Position numbers and translations under genes: made by a program
The notes under the pieces: generated by a model
Databases searched by the model: none
Told to the model about the DNA's origin: nothing
The model's input: only the letters and a program-made list of their open reading frames with translations
Shown here: positions 32,791-45,124 of the stretch, in pieces
Numbering within the stretch: position 1 is the first letter of the stretch
Layout: each line of letters starts with the position of its first letter
Source of the DNA: Epiperipatus broadwayi
Lineage: Eukaryota; Onychophora; Udeonychophora; Euonychophora; Peripatidae
Reading direction: 5' to 3'
Length of the DNA stretch: 64,000 nucleotides
NCBI GenBank assembly: GCA_028023455.1
Contig: JAQFVV010006245.1
Coordinates: 6,443,276 to 6,507,275, forward strand

Positions 32791-34862
32791 TAAAGCACTA
32801 TAAATCCAAAGCAGATTAAATACAAGTTAAAAGAGGCATATGATTATTACAAAAGCACTTTAGTTTACACTATATGTGTCACTTTCTTTGTATTCTCTTT
32901 CAATTTATAATAATTATTGCTCATGTTCAATCTGGTTATCAGATTTAAGCTTAAAACAAGCTATTGAATGAATGAAGCAGTTATCATTTTATTCTGATGA
33001 ATGAGAAAAAATGCAATTAGAAAAAATATTAAGCCGGTTTAGCTGGATTTTGTGTAGACAAGTAGCAATTATTTATGTTTAAAAAAAAAAAAAAATTCTC
33101 AAATGCATTTATCAATGCTTTTAAATATTTTGTCCAATTCAATCTATATTAATCTCACCATGGGTTTTAAATACAAAATTGAACACAAATAACACACAGA
33201 AATAGAAAAGAAATGTCCAGCTGCCAGAGTTTAACAGTTTACTAAAGATAGACCAACAAAATCAGCTAGATCAGTTACAAATGAAAATCAATGCTTATAG
33301 AAAATTAATAGACTTTATTTATGAAAGATTATTGCCAAAAAATACAAAACAAATTGCTGCAGACGATAACACACAAATGATAATTCAATTTTTTATCAAA
33401 ATAATTTGTAGTGGATTTCACAAACAGAATATTTATGAAAAAGTAAAACATTTCAAAGTCAGTGTTATTTAATGTTTAATGCCTAACACACATAAGTGAA
33501 AGTACAAGTGCAATAACATTAATCCAAGCAAATATGGTTCCTGAACCATCCCAGATTAGTAATTGTTCCAGATTATAAATAATTCAATATACACTTCTTA
33601 CCACCTACTTTATAAAGCTTCTATATTATTATAGCACTTATACATTTCTGGAAATTTATATAATAGTTTCCATAGTTTTTTTGCAACCAAAATTTTTTAG
33701 AAACTGTTGCAAATTTTATCAGCTAATTTAGAGATAAATTTAATATCTCCATCTCCGGATCTCTCTGTCTTTAAAAAATTATTTTGCTACATATGGTACA
33801 TACAAGTTAAAACATTTTATGGCTAAAAAAAATAAAAACTTATCAAAAGACAACATAAATCTAATTTAAATAGCAAAAATTTTTAAATACAAACATACTT
33901 TTTTTTAAAAATTTATAAATATTTGGATTAATTTTATTATTCAATTGATGGTAAATTAAAACTGTGCTTACAAATATTTATGTAACACATTACAAATTAG
34001 AAAAAAAAACTCATTTAAACATAAACAAAAATGAAAGAATATTTTAGTCAACATCTAAAATTATTTTACATATATATATTTTTTTTAAAAAAACAAATAA
34101 AATTTGTTGTCAAAATTTACAGGATCATTTTGTAATGACCAAATATATTAAGACAAATTAACAAACACTTTACCTGCATGACATACATGCATAAAATTGG
34201 ACAATGAAGAATTGAATATATTATATGATTGGATGAATAATTGTTAGCATAATGTCTGGCGACTGACAAAAAAAAAAAATTATCCATCAATTTATCATCT
34301 CATAAGTGTGACAATGGAATTATATTCATTTAAGTAATCTTTTCATAATATTTTGTTTTTTGATTAAAGCATTACTCTGCATGAAAGTACAATAGCCAGA
34401 GAATGAATACTTTAAAGATCTAATTCAATCTAAAGTACATTATATTCTAGATAACATTATTATCTTCCAATGAAATTTATCCATGCCACATAGTCTAACA
34501 TTAGCTAATTAACATGATACACATTTCATATGGATTTTTCATATAAATTGATTTAAATATTATTAAGTTTTTATGAATATTTTTAAATAAAAAGAAAAAA
34601 ATTGATATTCTTAATCAAAAAAATTGAGAGCACTTACATTTTTGTTAATGAGCCATGGCTTAAGGATATGAAACTATTCAAATGTTACGTAATTCTATCC
34701 AATAGAAAATACAAATAATATTTTCTAACCATATAATAAAACTTCAACTATGAATAAATTCATTTTTAAGTTAAATATTCATTCTATATACATACACATA
34801 TACGAAGAAAAAAAACAACAAAATTTTAAACATAGATTTGAAGTGCATTATATAATACTTAC
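32791..34862. other. AT-rich intronic sequence up to the microexon
   Basis: Nothing recognisable; it forms the acceptor-distal part of the 15,980-bp intron on the minus strand. Confidence 0.5.
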
Positions 34863-34887
34863 ATGCTTTTTTATATTTTGCTTCAAC
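34863..34887 (-). CDS. FCHO: FCHO-like F-BAR microexon (25 nt)
   Basis: It is bounded by CTTTAG| and |GTAAGT on the minus strand. Its 25 bases code VEAKYKKA plus the first base of a Cys codon finished by the next exon. It starts in phase 0, exactly as exon 51185-51265 ends, and ends in phase 1, exactly as exon 18803-18882 starts. The nine-residue product fills the gap in the FCHO2 alignment (AAVKSKKAT) with no insertion or deletion. That makes this tiny exon convincing despite lying about 16 kb from either neighbour. The polypyrimidine tract before it is weak. Confidence 0.82.
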
Positions 34888-35029
34888 CTAAAGCAATATA
34901 TATATAAATTAAAATAAATAATTAAAAACAATAATAATAAACTTAATTAGTAATATTTCTTAAATATAAATATATTTTTATTTTTTTATACTAAATAATT
35001 TAATTTTAATTTAACAATAAATTGATTAT

Positions 35030-35435
35030 TTAAACTAAAATGATGCTTATAAACTATTAAAAAAAAATCATTCAAAATGGATTAAATCACATGAAAGCAG
35101 TCATGCTTATCAACACCAAGAATCTTCAATCTGCTGTGAAGGTAACCTTTTATTTATAAGAAAAAGATTGCCATTTAAATTAAAATTATGCTCTTAAACT
35201 ATTAAAAAAAAAAAACAAATATTAAAAAATCCTTCAAAATCTATTAAAATAAAATGAGTTAATATCTAAAATTAATATATAGTTATTAAATCACATGAAA
35301 GCAGCCACACTTAAGAATCTTCAATCCGTTTTTAAGGCAACCTTTTATTTGTAAGAAAATGACTGCCATGATAAAAGATTGAAGATTCTTGTTGATAAAC
35401 ATGGGCTGCTTTCACATGATTTATATTTATAAACC
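35030..35435. repeat. Nested direct and inverted repeats
   Basis: AAATCACATGAAAGCAG...AAGAATCTTCAATC occurs directly at about 35085-35134 and 35287-35330, and inverted at about 35372-35425. A second block, ATGCT(T/C)(A/T)TAAACTATTAAA, occurs directly at about 35043 and 35188. The outer inverted pair could be the ends of a small TIR element carrying an internal duplication. No coding sequence. Confidence 0.7.
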
Positions 35436-36686
35436 AATCTAGCTTTCAGTGAAATCAGTTTATTATATTATTATTGTAAAAAAAAAAAAAAAAATTAACA
35501 GTTTGATGATTTTTGATCATATCAATAATGAAAAAGTGTCAGATTTTTATTTATTTTGATTCTTTTTTAAAAAAAATCATTCACTATTTTTTGATGTATC
35601 TCTTAGGATAAGAAAACAGCAGCCACTTGTAAATGATTATGAATTTCTTAACTATAAAAATAAATAAATGAATGAGATGGAGAGAATCGATTAGACACAA
35701 ATATGTTCAAATATATGATATGCTGGTCCTGGTCCTTTAATCTTTATTCCATTTCGTTGATGATATATCTAATCACCTGGATTAAACTTAATTATAATTC
35801 TACATTACATTCTATTCTCAATCATAATCTTGCAATAAAAAACAATCAATATTGTATTTTTTTAGCATCTTTTAAGATAATCTTAATAACGAATGAAAAC
35901 TGACTCTCATAAAAACAATGTTGATGTTCACCATAAAATCTTAGAAAGCCTGTTACTATTCATTGAATAAAGCAAATATAATTATTAAATAATGCAATAT
36001 TTAATAAATAACATTCTGAAAACAATGTTTATAATTCCATAGAATCAGTAAATAGAGAATGCTCAAACCACAATGCATCAATAGGTTATCATATACATAT
36101 ATATAAATTGAAGATGAATTTTTGTTAAAGAGATTACTGAATACAATATTATATATAATCATCTAGATTATAAGATAGACTAAAAGGCTGGTTTCTTATA
36201 ACATCCCAATTTGATACAGAAACTTTTATTATAATTATTACATTCACTACAATACTAGGAGGACTGGAATTGTCATTATTATCAACTAAAGGTTCTAAAA
36301 AAATCACTGGCTTTATTAAATTTAAGTAAACTTCAATTTTCCCAAATTATACATAATTTGATGTTGCTAGAGGTGACCAAGATATTTGAAGATCTGCTAT
36401 ATGTTTTATTAGACAATATAATATTTCTTTATTTTTTCTCTATCAGCACAATCACCCCTTCCCTCCCAAAGTAGATTCAGATGAAATATTTATTTTTTTT
36501 AATTTAAAATTGTCATATAGACCTAAGTGTTAGCTTTAGTTTGTTATTGAAGTTACTAAAATACAAAATTAACAATTTATTAAAATATAGATTATGAACT
36601 TATTATCAGACTATATTATTATAGAACCATGAATATTCAGAGTTAAAACTTTAAAATGTTTGAAATGTTTAAGCAATTATTTGATA
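35436..36686. other. AT-rich intronic sequence
   Basis: No features recognised. Confidence 0.5.
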
Positions 36687-36694
36687 GTATAGTA

Positions 36695-37154
36695 CAGGGG
36701 TGGCCAACTTTTGTGTTCATAAGATCTATTTTTTATTTTAAAAATGTGTTGCGATCGACTTGTTGTCATAGGTGATTGACTTGTTGTCATAATGGAGGTG
36801 TGAAATACATACTATTTTTATATATCTACATAATAAAAAATAATTATTTAGTGAGCCAAAAAACTCATGTCCGAGTGAATTAAAGCAATATGAGTAATTA
36901 TTAACAATATTTATTAATTCAAATTAGTTACATTAAATCAAGATTAAAAATATTATTTTCAATAATGATACTACAACTTAGTGGACTTCATCTATCTAGA
37001 ATTGGAAAAAAATTTAGAACAAAAATAAAAATAACAAAAAACTTTAAAATCTTGACTTAATTTACTGACAGCTCTTGCCAGATTGGCCTCACAATCGCCA
37101 AAATTGGCTTTGCAATCGACAGGTGGATCACGATTGACTTATTGCTCACCCCTG
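36695..37154. mobile_element. Non-autonomous hAT element (460 bp)
   Basis: It starts CAGGGGTGGCCAACTTTT and ends GCTCACCCCTG, with a perfect 8-bp duplication GTATAGTA at 36687-36694 and 37155-37162. Sub-terminal GATCGACTTG and CAATCGAC motifs repeat inverted near both ends. It has no transposase. It is a different hAT family from 1573-2072. Confidence 0.92.
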
Positions 37155-37162
37155 GTATAGTA

Positions 37163-40100
37163 GATATAAAAGAATAGCTGTCGGAAGAAAATGAATAATT
37201 ATAAATAGCACTTTTACACAATGAAGCCAAGTTGCAGAAATTATCTTGCTTAACACTTTTGTTTGAGCTACATTTGATTACTCATGCTTATATAAATGTC
37301 ATAAGAACAAAGAAAATGGAAAAGATTACTGCTATATAATGTAAAATAATAATTTATTTATGTTGTATAAAATGCTTTAAAAAACAAGCTACACATATAT
37401 TATTTAATAATTTGAATTGTAATCAAATGCTAATTTGTTAAAAAATATTGACATTAAAATGTAATTAAAATATAATTTCTTCACTGATATAAGTAATTAT
37501 TTATATGAAAAGCTAATGAGTTTTTATTTACCCCTCCCCCCCCTTTTTTTTTTTTTTTCTTTGGTTATGTTTTAGCTTTTTAACAATAAATATTGTATTT
37601 GCAATGAAAAAGCTAGACAAATATAAGGTTTTCCATTTTTAAGATGTTTGAAAATCTGTGAAGAAATGAAGGATAGATTAATAAATAACAGTCATGCAAT
37701 ATATTTAAATACTATACATGCATAATATGTTATAGTGCTATACTATTCTAATTAATGAAATTATACATAATCAGTTAATGAATTTTGTTTAAATGTGCTT
37801 AAAGCAAAAATTATAATTGGCATTTGTATATCAGACTTGAATTTCTAGAAGCAAGAAATAAGTAAATTATCAGTTTAAGACAAATTGCAGAAATTCTGAA
37901 AATATAGAGCAATTTTTTTTAAAAAAGAAGACATTTCATGATATTCATTAAAGTATTTTATAATGATAATATATAAAAAGAAACTTGTATACACGAATAC
38001 AGACATCCCCTCTTCCCTATATATTCCAAACACCTTTTTTTCTTTTGAGCATAAAAAAAAAAGGAATCACGGCTTTGACTCCAAAATATTAAGTTGTTTT
38101 CTGAACACAATAAGAAAAAAAGAATCAAAAAGACATGGCACACTGCAACAGACAGCACAATAAATAAGTAAGAGAATAGCATGCAATTAAAGCCTATTAG
38201 AAAAATTATGGAAAAAACATCTACATATATTAAATTTCATAACAATGAATAAACAAATTCTTGTTGTTATCATTATGATAGCCAGAACTCAAATGAATTT
38301 GGTTAATTATTAAAAATTTATTTATTCCATATTAGAAGCATAAACATTATTGCAAGATATTGCATATAATTTTGAGTTCAATTTCATTTGTATTTTTATT
38401 TTATGATCAGTCAATTAAGATTGTCTAATTATCCAACTAAGAATAGTTAGATATCTATTTATTGTCTACATTGGATGACAAGCTAAATTGACTATGGGTA
38501 AGCCACATGAAAAATCCTCACGTAAAAAATTTCCAAGTTCTACCATATATGAATTCTAGAATAGAAAATGGATACAGTTAAGAAGAGCATTCCATATATA
38601 TATATCAATCCCTACTGAATAAAAAATTGCCATCTTATAAAATGATGACTTGCTAACAAGAATGTATTTCATAATTTGTTAATACAAATTCTGTGATAAT
38701 GATGCAATAAAGTTCCATAAATATTATAAAATTGATTTTATTAAAAACAATGTTTTCCAATGATGTAAGCAACCTCAAAACAACACAGTATTTCTGCAAA
38801 AAGAAAATTACTTTTCATTCTCAAGTACTGAGAGAAATAATGTGGAAACAACAGAAATTTTGCAAAGGTATTGAGTTTCAATTGTTTAAAATAATTATAT
38901 GGATAGAATTCAAATTTTTAACATTCATGCAGTATAGTAACTGATCATGTACTACATGTTGTAACTTCAAATGTTTAAAAAACTCTAAACATAAATAAAA
39001 TCTCACAAGAGGTTGAACAAATTAAAAAGAAACACTCACTATACTATTATAGACAGAAAACTAGCAATATGCAAAAAATATCTGATAGAAAGTTAGAATA
39101 CAAATAGTCTCTTTAAAAAATCTGACTGAATTTATAAACATTATAAAACGGGAAAGATTTCATTCATGTGGACAATTTTTAAAAACATGCTTATTAAAAT
39201 AAAAATAAATTAAGCAAGTTAATTATTAATAAATAACGGCTACAAGTGATCTCCAATGTTTTCTATTACTAGTTTAGAAATATTAATAGTTAATATCCAG
39301 ATGACAACAAGCAAGATAAAGTGAGACATTGTTGCTACAAAATAGATATAACAGAACTCAAAAACTGTAACCATATCTTTCATCTTTGATATACATGTAT
39401 AAGTAATTTTTTAACAAAAAAGTTTTAAACTTTTTTTATTATTGTTGGTTTTACAATAGTTGCAGTTTTTTTTACTAACAGTTAATAATTTTTACATTTT
39501 TATTTACTGTAAATAAATCACTTGACTTTCATATGTCTCAGTAAAAAGTACTTGTTTCTTAAGCACAGATATTTAATTTTAAACAGTGTTTTAATACTAA
39601 TGTATAAATGAATAAGTAAAATAGAATGCATATCATATAGAATAAGTAATTCAGTCTGTATCTAATGCCAAGAGAAATGTATATGTGATTTATTACAATA
39701 GTTATATCTTGTTAATTATTATGGCAACTGCTGGTCTGAAACAAATGTAATTGTAACACAATATAAATTTTTTTATTACAAACAAAAGAAAAAAATACTT
39801 AAAATGTACAATATGCTGTGAATTTGCTGATATTAAATATCATGTAATTATTTTGTTCACTAAAATGTGAGATTTTTGTCAAATTATATTAAAATACATA
39901 TATTCACATCAATATATACATAACTCCATTTTAATATACAATATGATAATCTGAATAAATATTATGGCTCTCATATTTATGCAATCAGTGAATGACCATT
40001 ATATGCATGGTAATTTCATATGCAAACAATTCAGTATACTTATTTTCTATCACATGAATACTATTGTTGACACATAGTTATAAATATAAGTTTTCTGCTG

Positions 40101-40540
40101 AATTATTCAAAAGTGAATTCACGAACAATCAGAGAAATATAAATGTGCCTTGATAGTAGCGAACCTACTGAAAAGGATTGTACACTGCATAAATAATGAC
40201 AAAATTAACAGTAACAGATTTTTTTATTGAAATAATATTATAAATAAACTCGATGACAATGTAAATTTGCTAATATAAAACTTAATAATGTAGCATTACT
40301 TTTTAGAATTTTTCTTTTAGGTAGATGGACCATAACCAATCTATCTAAACAATTAATAATGAGCCAGAATCTCGTTTTTTTTTAGGAAAAAAAAAAAAAA
40401 TTTCCAGGTGAATCTGGACAGATTAGTTAAGCATGTGTTAACTAAAAAAAAAAAACATTGTAATATGATGTGACCATCATTACTAGTGGTGGAAATGCAA
40501 TACGTCAATGGATACTGAGCCCATTGCTATTTTTCAATAC
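37163..40540. other. AT-rich intronic sequence
   Basis: Overlapping AT-rich open frames around 37960-38180 lie on both strands and look random. No element ends were seen. Confidence 0.5.
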
Positions 40541-40548
40541 CTTTAGAT

Positions 40549-42136
40549 CAGTGGTCTTCAACCTTTTCATCCCTGCGGCCCGGTAAAAATAAGGATAAGA
40601 TTTCACGGACCGGCAGAAATTTACAGATAAATTTTCTTAAAGATGTAACCTGCTTAGCCTTAGATACGCATAATTGTTATAACAGACCAAAGCAGCACGC
40701 TAGTTAATGTGTATAGTAATGGTGTTGCTTACCTTCACATGTTGAACACTCTTTCTCGAGTTGCGCAGTCATACTGCTACAGAAAATATACAATAACAAT
40801 CATTCTCATTAATGTGCTTGCATTTTACATTTATTATTTTATTGTTAAAACATGCAAGAATAAAATGTTATTCACCTGAATGTTGAAAAAGTCAAAAGTT
40901 TTGAGCTTTTTTTTTTTGGGGGGGGGGGGAGGGTTGGAAAATACTTTGTCATCAACTGAGACAAAAGATAGACCCCAAAGTTATTTTTTGTTTGTTTTTA
41001 TTTTTAAAAAAAGGTAACAGAAATTGGTTTTAAAAATAAAAGTTTTAGCATTTTAGCGGTATACAAATAAAGCCAAAAAAAAAAGTGGGCGTATTTTTAA
41101 ACAAAAAAAAAAAGAAAAAGGAACCTTGAACAAGTCAAAAGTTTTGATCTTACTTTATTTTGGGGTGGTGGGGGTATATTGAGAAATACTTTGTAAATGT
41201 TAAAGACAGAACTTATTTTTTGGTTTTTATTTTTAAAAAAAGGTAATAAAAATTGATTTCAAAAATAAAAGTTGAAGCCAAAAAAGATCTTATTTTAATT
41301 TTTTGGGGAGAAGTGGGTTGAGAATTACTTTGTCTTCACTGAGACAACAGTTATTTTTGGTTTGTTTTTATTTTTAAAAAAGGTAATAAAAATTGGTTTT
41401 AACAATAAAAGTTTGAGTATATCAGCAGTATACAAAGGCAAAAAAGATATCTCCTTATAGGCTTAAAAAAAAAAGTGGCCTTATATTTAAACAAAAAAAA
41501 ACCCCTGCAACTTGAAAAAGTCAAAAGTTTTGATCTTACTTTATTTTGGTGTGGTGAGGGTGTATTGAGAAACACTTTGTAAAAGTTAGAGACAGAACTT
41601 ATTTTTTGGTTTTTATTTTTAAAAAAAGGTAATAAAAGTTAAAGCCAAAAAAACCCACTAAAAATGAAATATTAAAAGAGAGAGTAGAAAAAATTTAAGA
41701 AATCAAAAAAGTCACATTACATTTTATTGTTTTAACAATGCTGACAAGCAGCCGTGATTGACTATCAACAGTCAACCGGAGTTTGTATAATAAAAAAACT
41801 TTTTCTACCCCCCCCCCCATAAACATCTGTGATAAATAGAAAAACAAATTAATTTATGTAAGATTAATTAGATTTTGTTTTTGTTCAGTTTCTTTTTCTT
41901 TTAATCGGGAAAAAATGCGATAAATAAAAATTGTTCATATTAATTAAAAGTTTAAAATCGTATTATTTTGTTATTACAAACTTTCTTGCCAGTCTAGCTC
42001 ATGGACCAGCAGAAAACTTCTGAAGCCCGGTGCTGGTCCACGGTTTTAGATAACTTCTTTAAAAAGTGTTGTGGGGTATTGTATCCTTTTTAAAAAAAAA
42101 AAAAAAAATTTTTTACTCGGTGGTTGAAGACCACTG
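40549..42136 (+). mobile_element. Non-autonomous hAT element (1588 bp), same family as 1573-2072
   Basis: It starts CAGTGGTCTTCAACC and ends GGTTGAAGACCACTG. Flanks CTTTAGAT (40541-40548) and TTTTAGAT (42137-42144) differ at one of eight positions. Sequence from the C-run near 41811 to 42043 is the reverse complement of the left part of 1573-2072. The interior is expanded by a minisatellite (40885-41650) and the right end by a filler (42044-42121). No transposase. Confidence 0.9.
40885..41650 (+). repeat. Degenerate tandem repeat inside the hAT element
   Basis: About four units carry GTCAAAAGTTTTGA(T/G)CTT, a G-run, TGAGAAATACTTTGT and GGTTTTTATTTTTAAAAAA. Unit lengths vary from about 130 to 240 bp because of deletions. 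The repeats explain most of the length difference from the 500-bp relative. Confidence 0.8.
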
Positions 42137-42144
42137 TTTTAGAT

Positions 42145-44160
42145 AACTTCATGTGTTAAAATCTTAATTATCTTTCATCACAATTTTTATTATTACAATA
42201 AATAGCAGAAACAAGATGGAAATCACAAATAGGTATATAAAAGCTTCTATAAAATCCACTGAATAAATCTTAAAGGACGTCAAGTATTGAAATAACTGTT
42301 CAGCATTTTTCTGTTTAAAATAACTATTACTTATATCCAATGAGAACTTCAAACATTTTCTTTTATTCTATTTTAATTATTTTTTGTTAATATATTTTAA
42401 TTTAGTAGATTGTCTAGGAAACTATTTACTATTAATGAAAATTATATATATATATTCATTCCTATAATCTTAAAATATTTAAATCATTTTAGTTATAAGG
42501 CACATTATTTTGATATTTAATTCACAATCATAGAATTGAGTATGATAACAAATCTAACATTACTTGTTAACTCTTATATGATGTAAAGATTTTGCACAAA
42601 TGCTGTACTAATAATGTGAACATTTTTACAACACAAAGGCACACTTTTGTAACTATAAATCTTACACAGATGTAATGACACAATAAGATTAATGTATATT
42701 TTATATGTAAATGGGAAAAGAAGAATAAATCTAATAATTTGCTCAACAGAAAAACAAAATCAAAGAGATTCATTTCAAAATTACAAGCAAATAGATCTGC
42801 ATTTATAAATGATAAACTATGCAACTTGTGATAATATGATAACTACTGTTTTTTGCTCATTATAAATATAAAATATTATTTTGCTTTTTCTTTTATTTTT
42901 TTCTATAGAAACATCTTTTTTTAAAATTAATATTATTACTTTTAAGTTTAGTGATTTACTGATGACAAATCGAGATAGAATTTTTTTCATTTACTGATTT
43001 TGTTTTTATTTTTATCTAAAAAATTAGTGTCTTTGATTTTTATTTGGTACAATTTCTATATTCTAGCTTCTAAAAAAATATGGATGGTTCGTACTTCGTT
43101 AATGTTCTAACATATTGGTTTCTAATTTATTGTGGTGGTACTATAATATAGTTCAACAATTTCTATTAGTAATAGTAACAGAAGAAGTATAATTTACAAG
43201 CCAATGATACGAGATTACTAGTTGATTAACTAAGACTCTCTCTATATACAAATACTCATTTGCCTCTAGTACTTTACATTCCGAACATCACGCATCGGAG
43301 AACATATCCTCAGATTGAGCTATGGGGGGGGGGTGCTTTCTGCAAGAAGTGTGTGGCATTAATTATATGCATTCATTAACATGTATGGTATAAAATAATA
43401 TTATAGCAATACTATAATTACGTGTAGGTATAAGTAATTCTTGTATTTTATGAAATATCAAGTTATTTCATTCTACACTTGCTTCAATATAGGCATTAAA
43501 TAATAACTTAGTAATAATGAAATAATTTATTAATGGAGAAAAAATAAATAAATAAATAAATAACAAAATAAAGTGATAGTATCTTCTTTAGAGATTTCTT
43601 TTTTGAATATTTTTCAAGATAGAAATTATAATAAAAGTTCAAGTCTTTTCTTTTTTACAACTTTATGTAATAACTTCTCAAATAGGTATATGCAAAAAGA
43701 AAAAAAAATTATTTCTATAATGTTTCCTGGAAATAACTTAATTCATATTATTCTTTATGAATAATCATATAATTCATTCACTTTTTAGTTTTTTTTTTAA
43801 AAAGTTCAATATTTCTTTTTCTTTTATTTATTTGAATATTCAAAAGATGACAATATAAAAACATTAAACGTTCTTGCTTTAGACTATCTTATCCTTTCTT
43901 GAAATTCTTTCTTCTTCCTGTAAATAACATTAAATGCAATTACACATTGTGTTGATATTTTATTTCATCTTAAAAAGAATTTAATGACTGTTCATTTGCG
44001 AAGTTCTAGTTATCTCTAGCAGATATTACTAGTTGATAGAGAGAATACTGAGGATTGTACTAGGGATAAGAACTGTTAAGCTACTTATTTTAATCTAGCA
44101 AGTCATCTTATATAAAAGTTCGAATATCAGAGTATTTTCATCACTTCTAGTAAATTAAAC
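42145..44160. other. AT-rich intronic sequence
   Basis: Nothing supported except a short CpG-bearing patch at about 43280-43320 next to a G-run, of unknown origin. Confidence 0.45.
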
Positions 44161-44162
44161 TA

Positions 44163-45122
44163 CACCTGGGTCTCGTTTTATGTGGTAGATAGGTTCCACA
44201 GAAAACCTGCATTAAAAAAAATCGCACAAAAATAGACTTAATTTACCTTGAAAAATGGGGGATAGGTACTGTAATTTTCAGAATTCGCATAAAAGCAAAG
44301 CAACAAAGAAAAATTACTTTAAAATTCGCATTAAAAAAATAAGCAAATAAAGTATGACTAATAAAAAATTTCAAATATTTGAAAAATATTAATACAAGAC
44401 AAACTTTTTTTACTTTTTTTATTACTACAGTATTTAATTTTACATTTTCCATACATATTTTAATCATTACTGCTAACGTTCATTTGTAAACTGGTAAGAA
44501 ATCAGATTCGATGTGATGTATTGTGGCTTCTCCTTAAACGAAGTCAAGAATCTCTCAGCAATTATGCACAGAGAAACCTGTTAAGCCACTTTATTTTTAT
44601 TCGTGATGTGATGTACAACTAGCGCCATTTTCAGTCTTGTGCTGTGTTAATGGTTTTCTGTTTCTATATTAAAAAAATGAGATCGCAATCAAAACATTAT
44701 CATTAGAAAGATTATTTTCAGTTTTTAAAATCTTCGTTTTTTATTATAAAAATCTAAAAGATTATTTATTTCTGTTATATATAACATAATACGTTTTAAA
44801 AGTTTAAATTTTTTGAATATTTATTGTGATATTTTTATATGTAAGTATAAATCTATTATTATTATTTACTCATTAATATAAATAGGTTATTTACATAGAA
44901 GCTAAGTTCTAAATACAGCTTCAGGCCATATTCACATTAGCTGCTAATATAACGTTATATTTTTGAAAAAAAAAAAGTATTTCAAGTCAAAATAAGTTAT
45001 TAATAATTTAAATTTCTTGATATCTAATAAATATAGTGAAATATGAAAGATATTAAGAAGAAATATGAATCGCATAACTTCAAAATCGCATTAAAATAAT
45101 CCGCATAAAACGAGACCAGGTG
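44163..45122 (-). mobile_element. pogo/Tigger-like element, 960 bp, TA target site
   Basis: Ends are CACCTGGGTCTCGTTTTATG on the left and its near-complement CATAAAACGAGACCAGGTG on the right, flanked by TA at 44161-44162 and 45123-45124. The sub-terminal text with AAAATCGCA and ATAGACTTAATTTACC matches the inverted right end of 56761-57959. No transposase frame remains. TA duplication, end style and the companion copy suggest the Tc1/mariner-pogo group. Confidence 0.85.
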
Positions 45123-45124
45123 TA

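Noticed and set aside
33281-33472. 63-residue plus-strand frame
   Set aside because: No recognisable motif, and the surrounding frames are closed; kept as unassigned intron.
36695-37154. Grouping this hAT MITE with the family at 1573 and 40549
   Set aside because: Ends (CAGGGGTGGCC versus CAGTGTTCTTCAACC) and interior differ, so it is a separate family.
37958-38182. Overlapping open frames on both strands
   Set aside because: Low-complexity AT translation on both strands with no homology or splice context.
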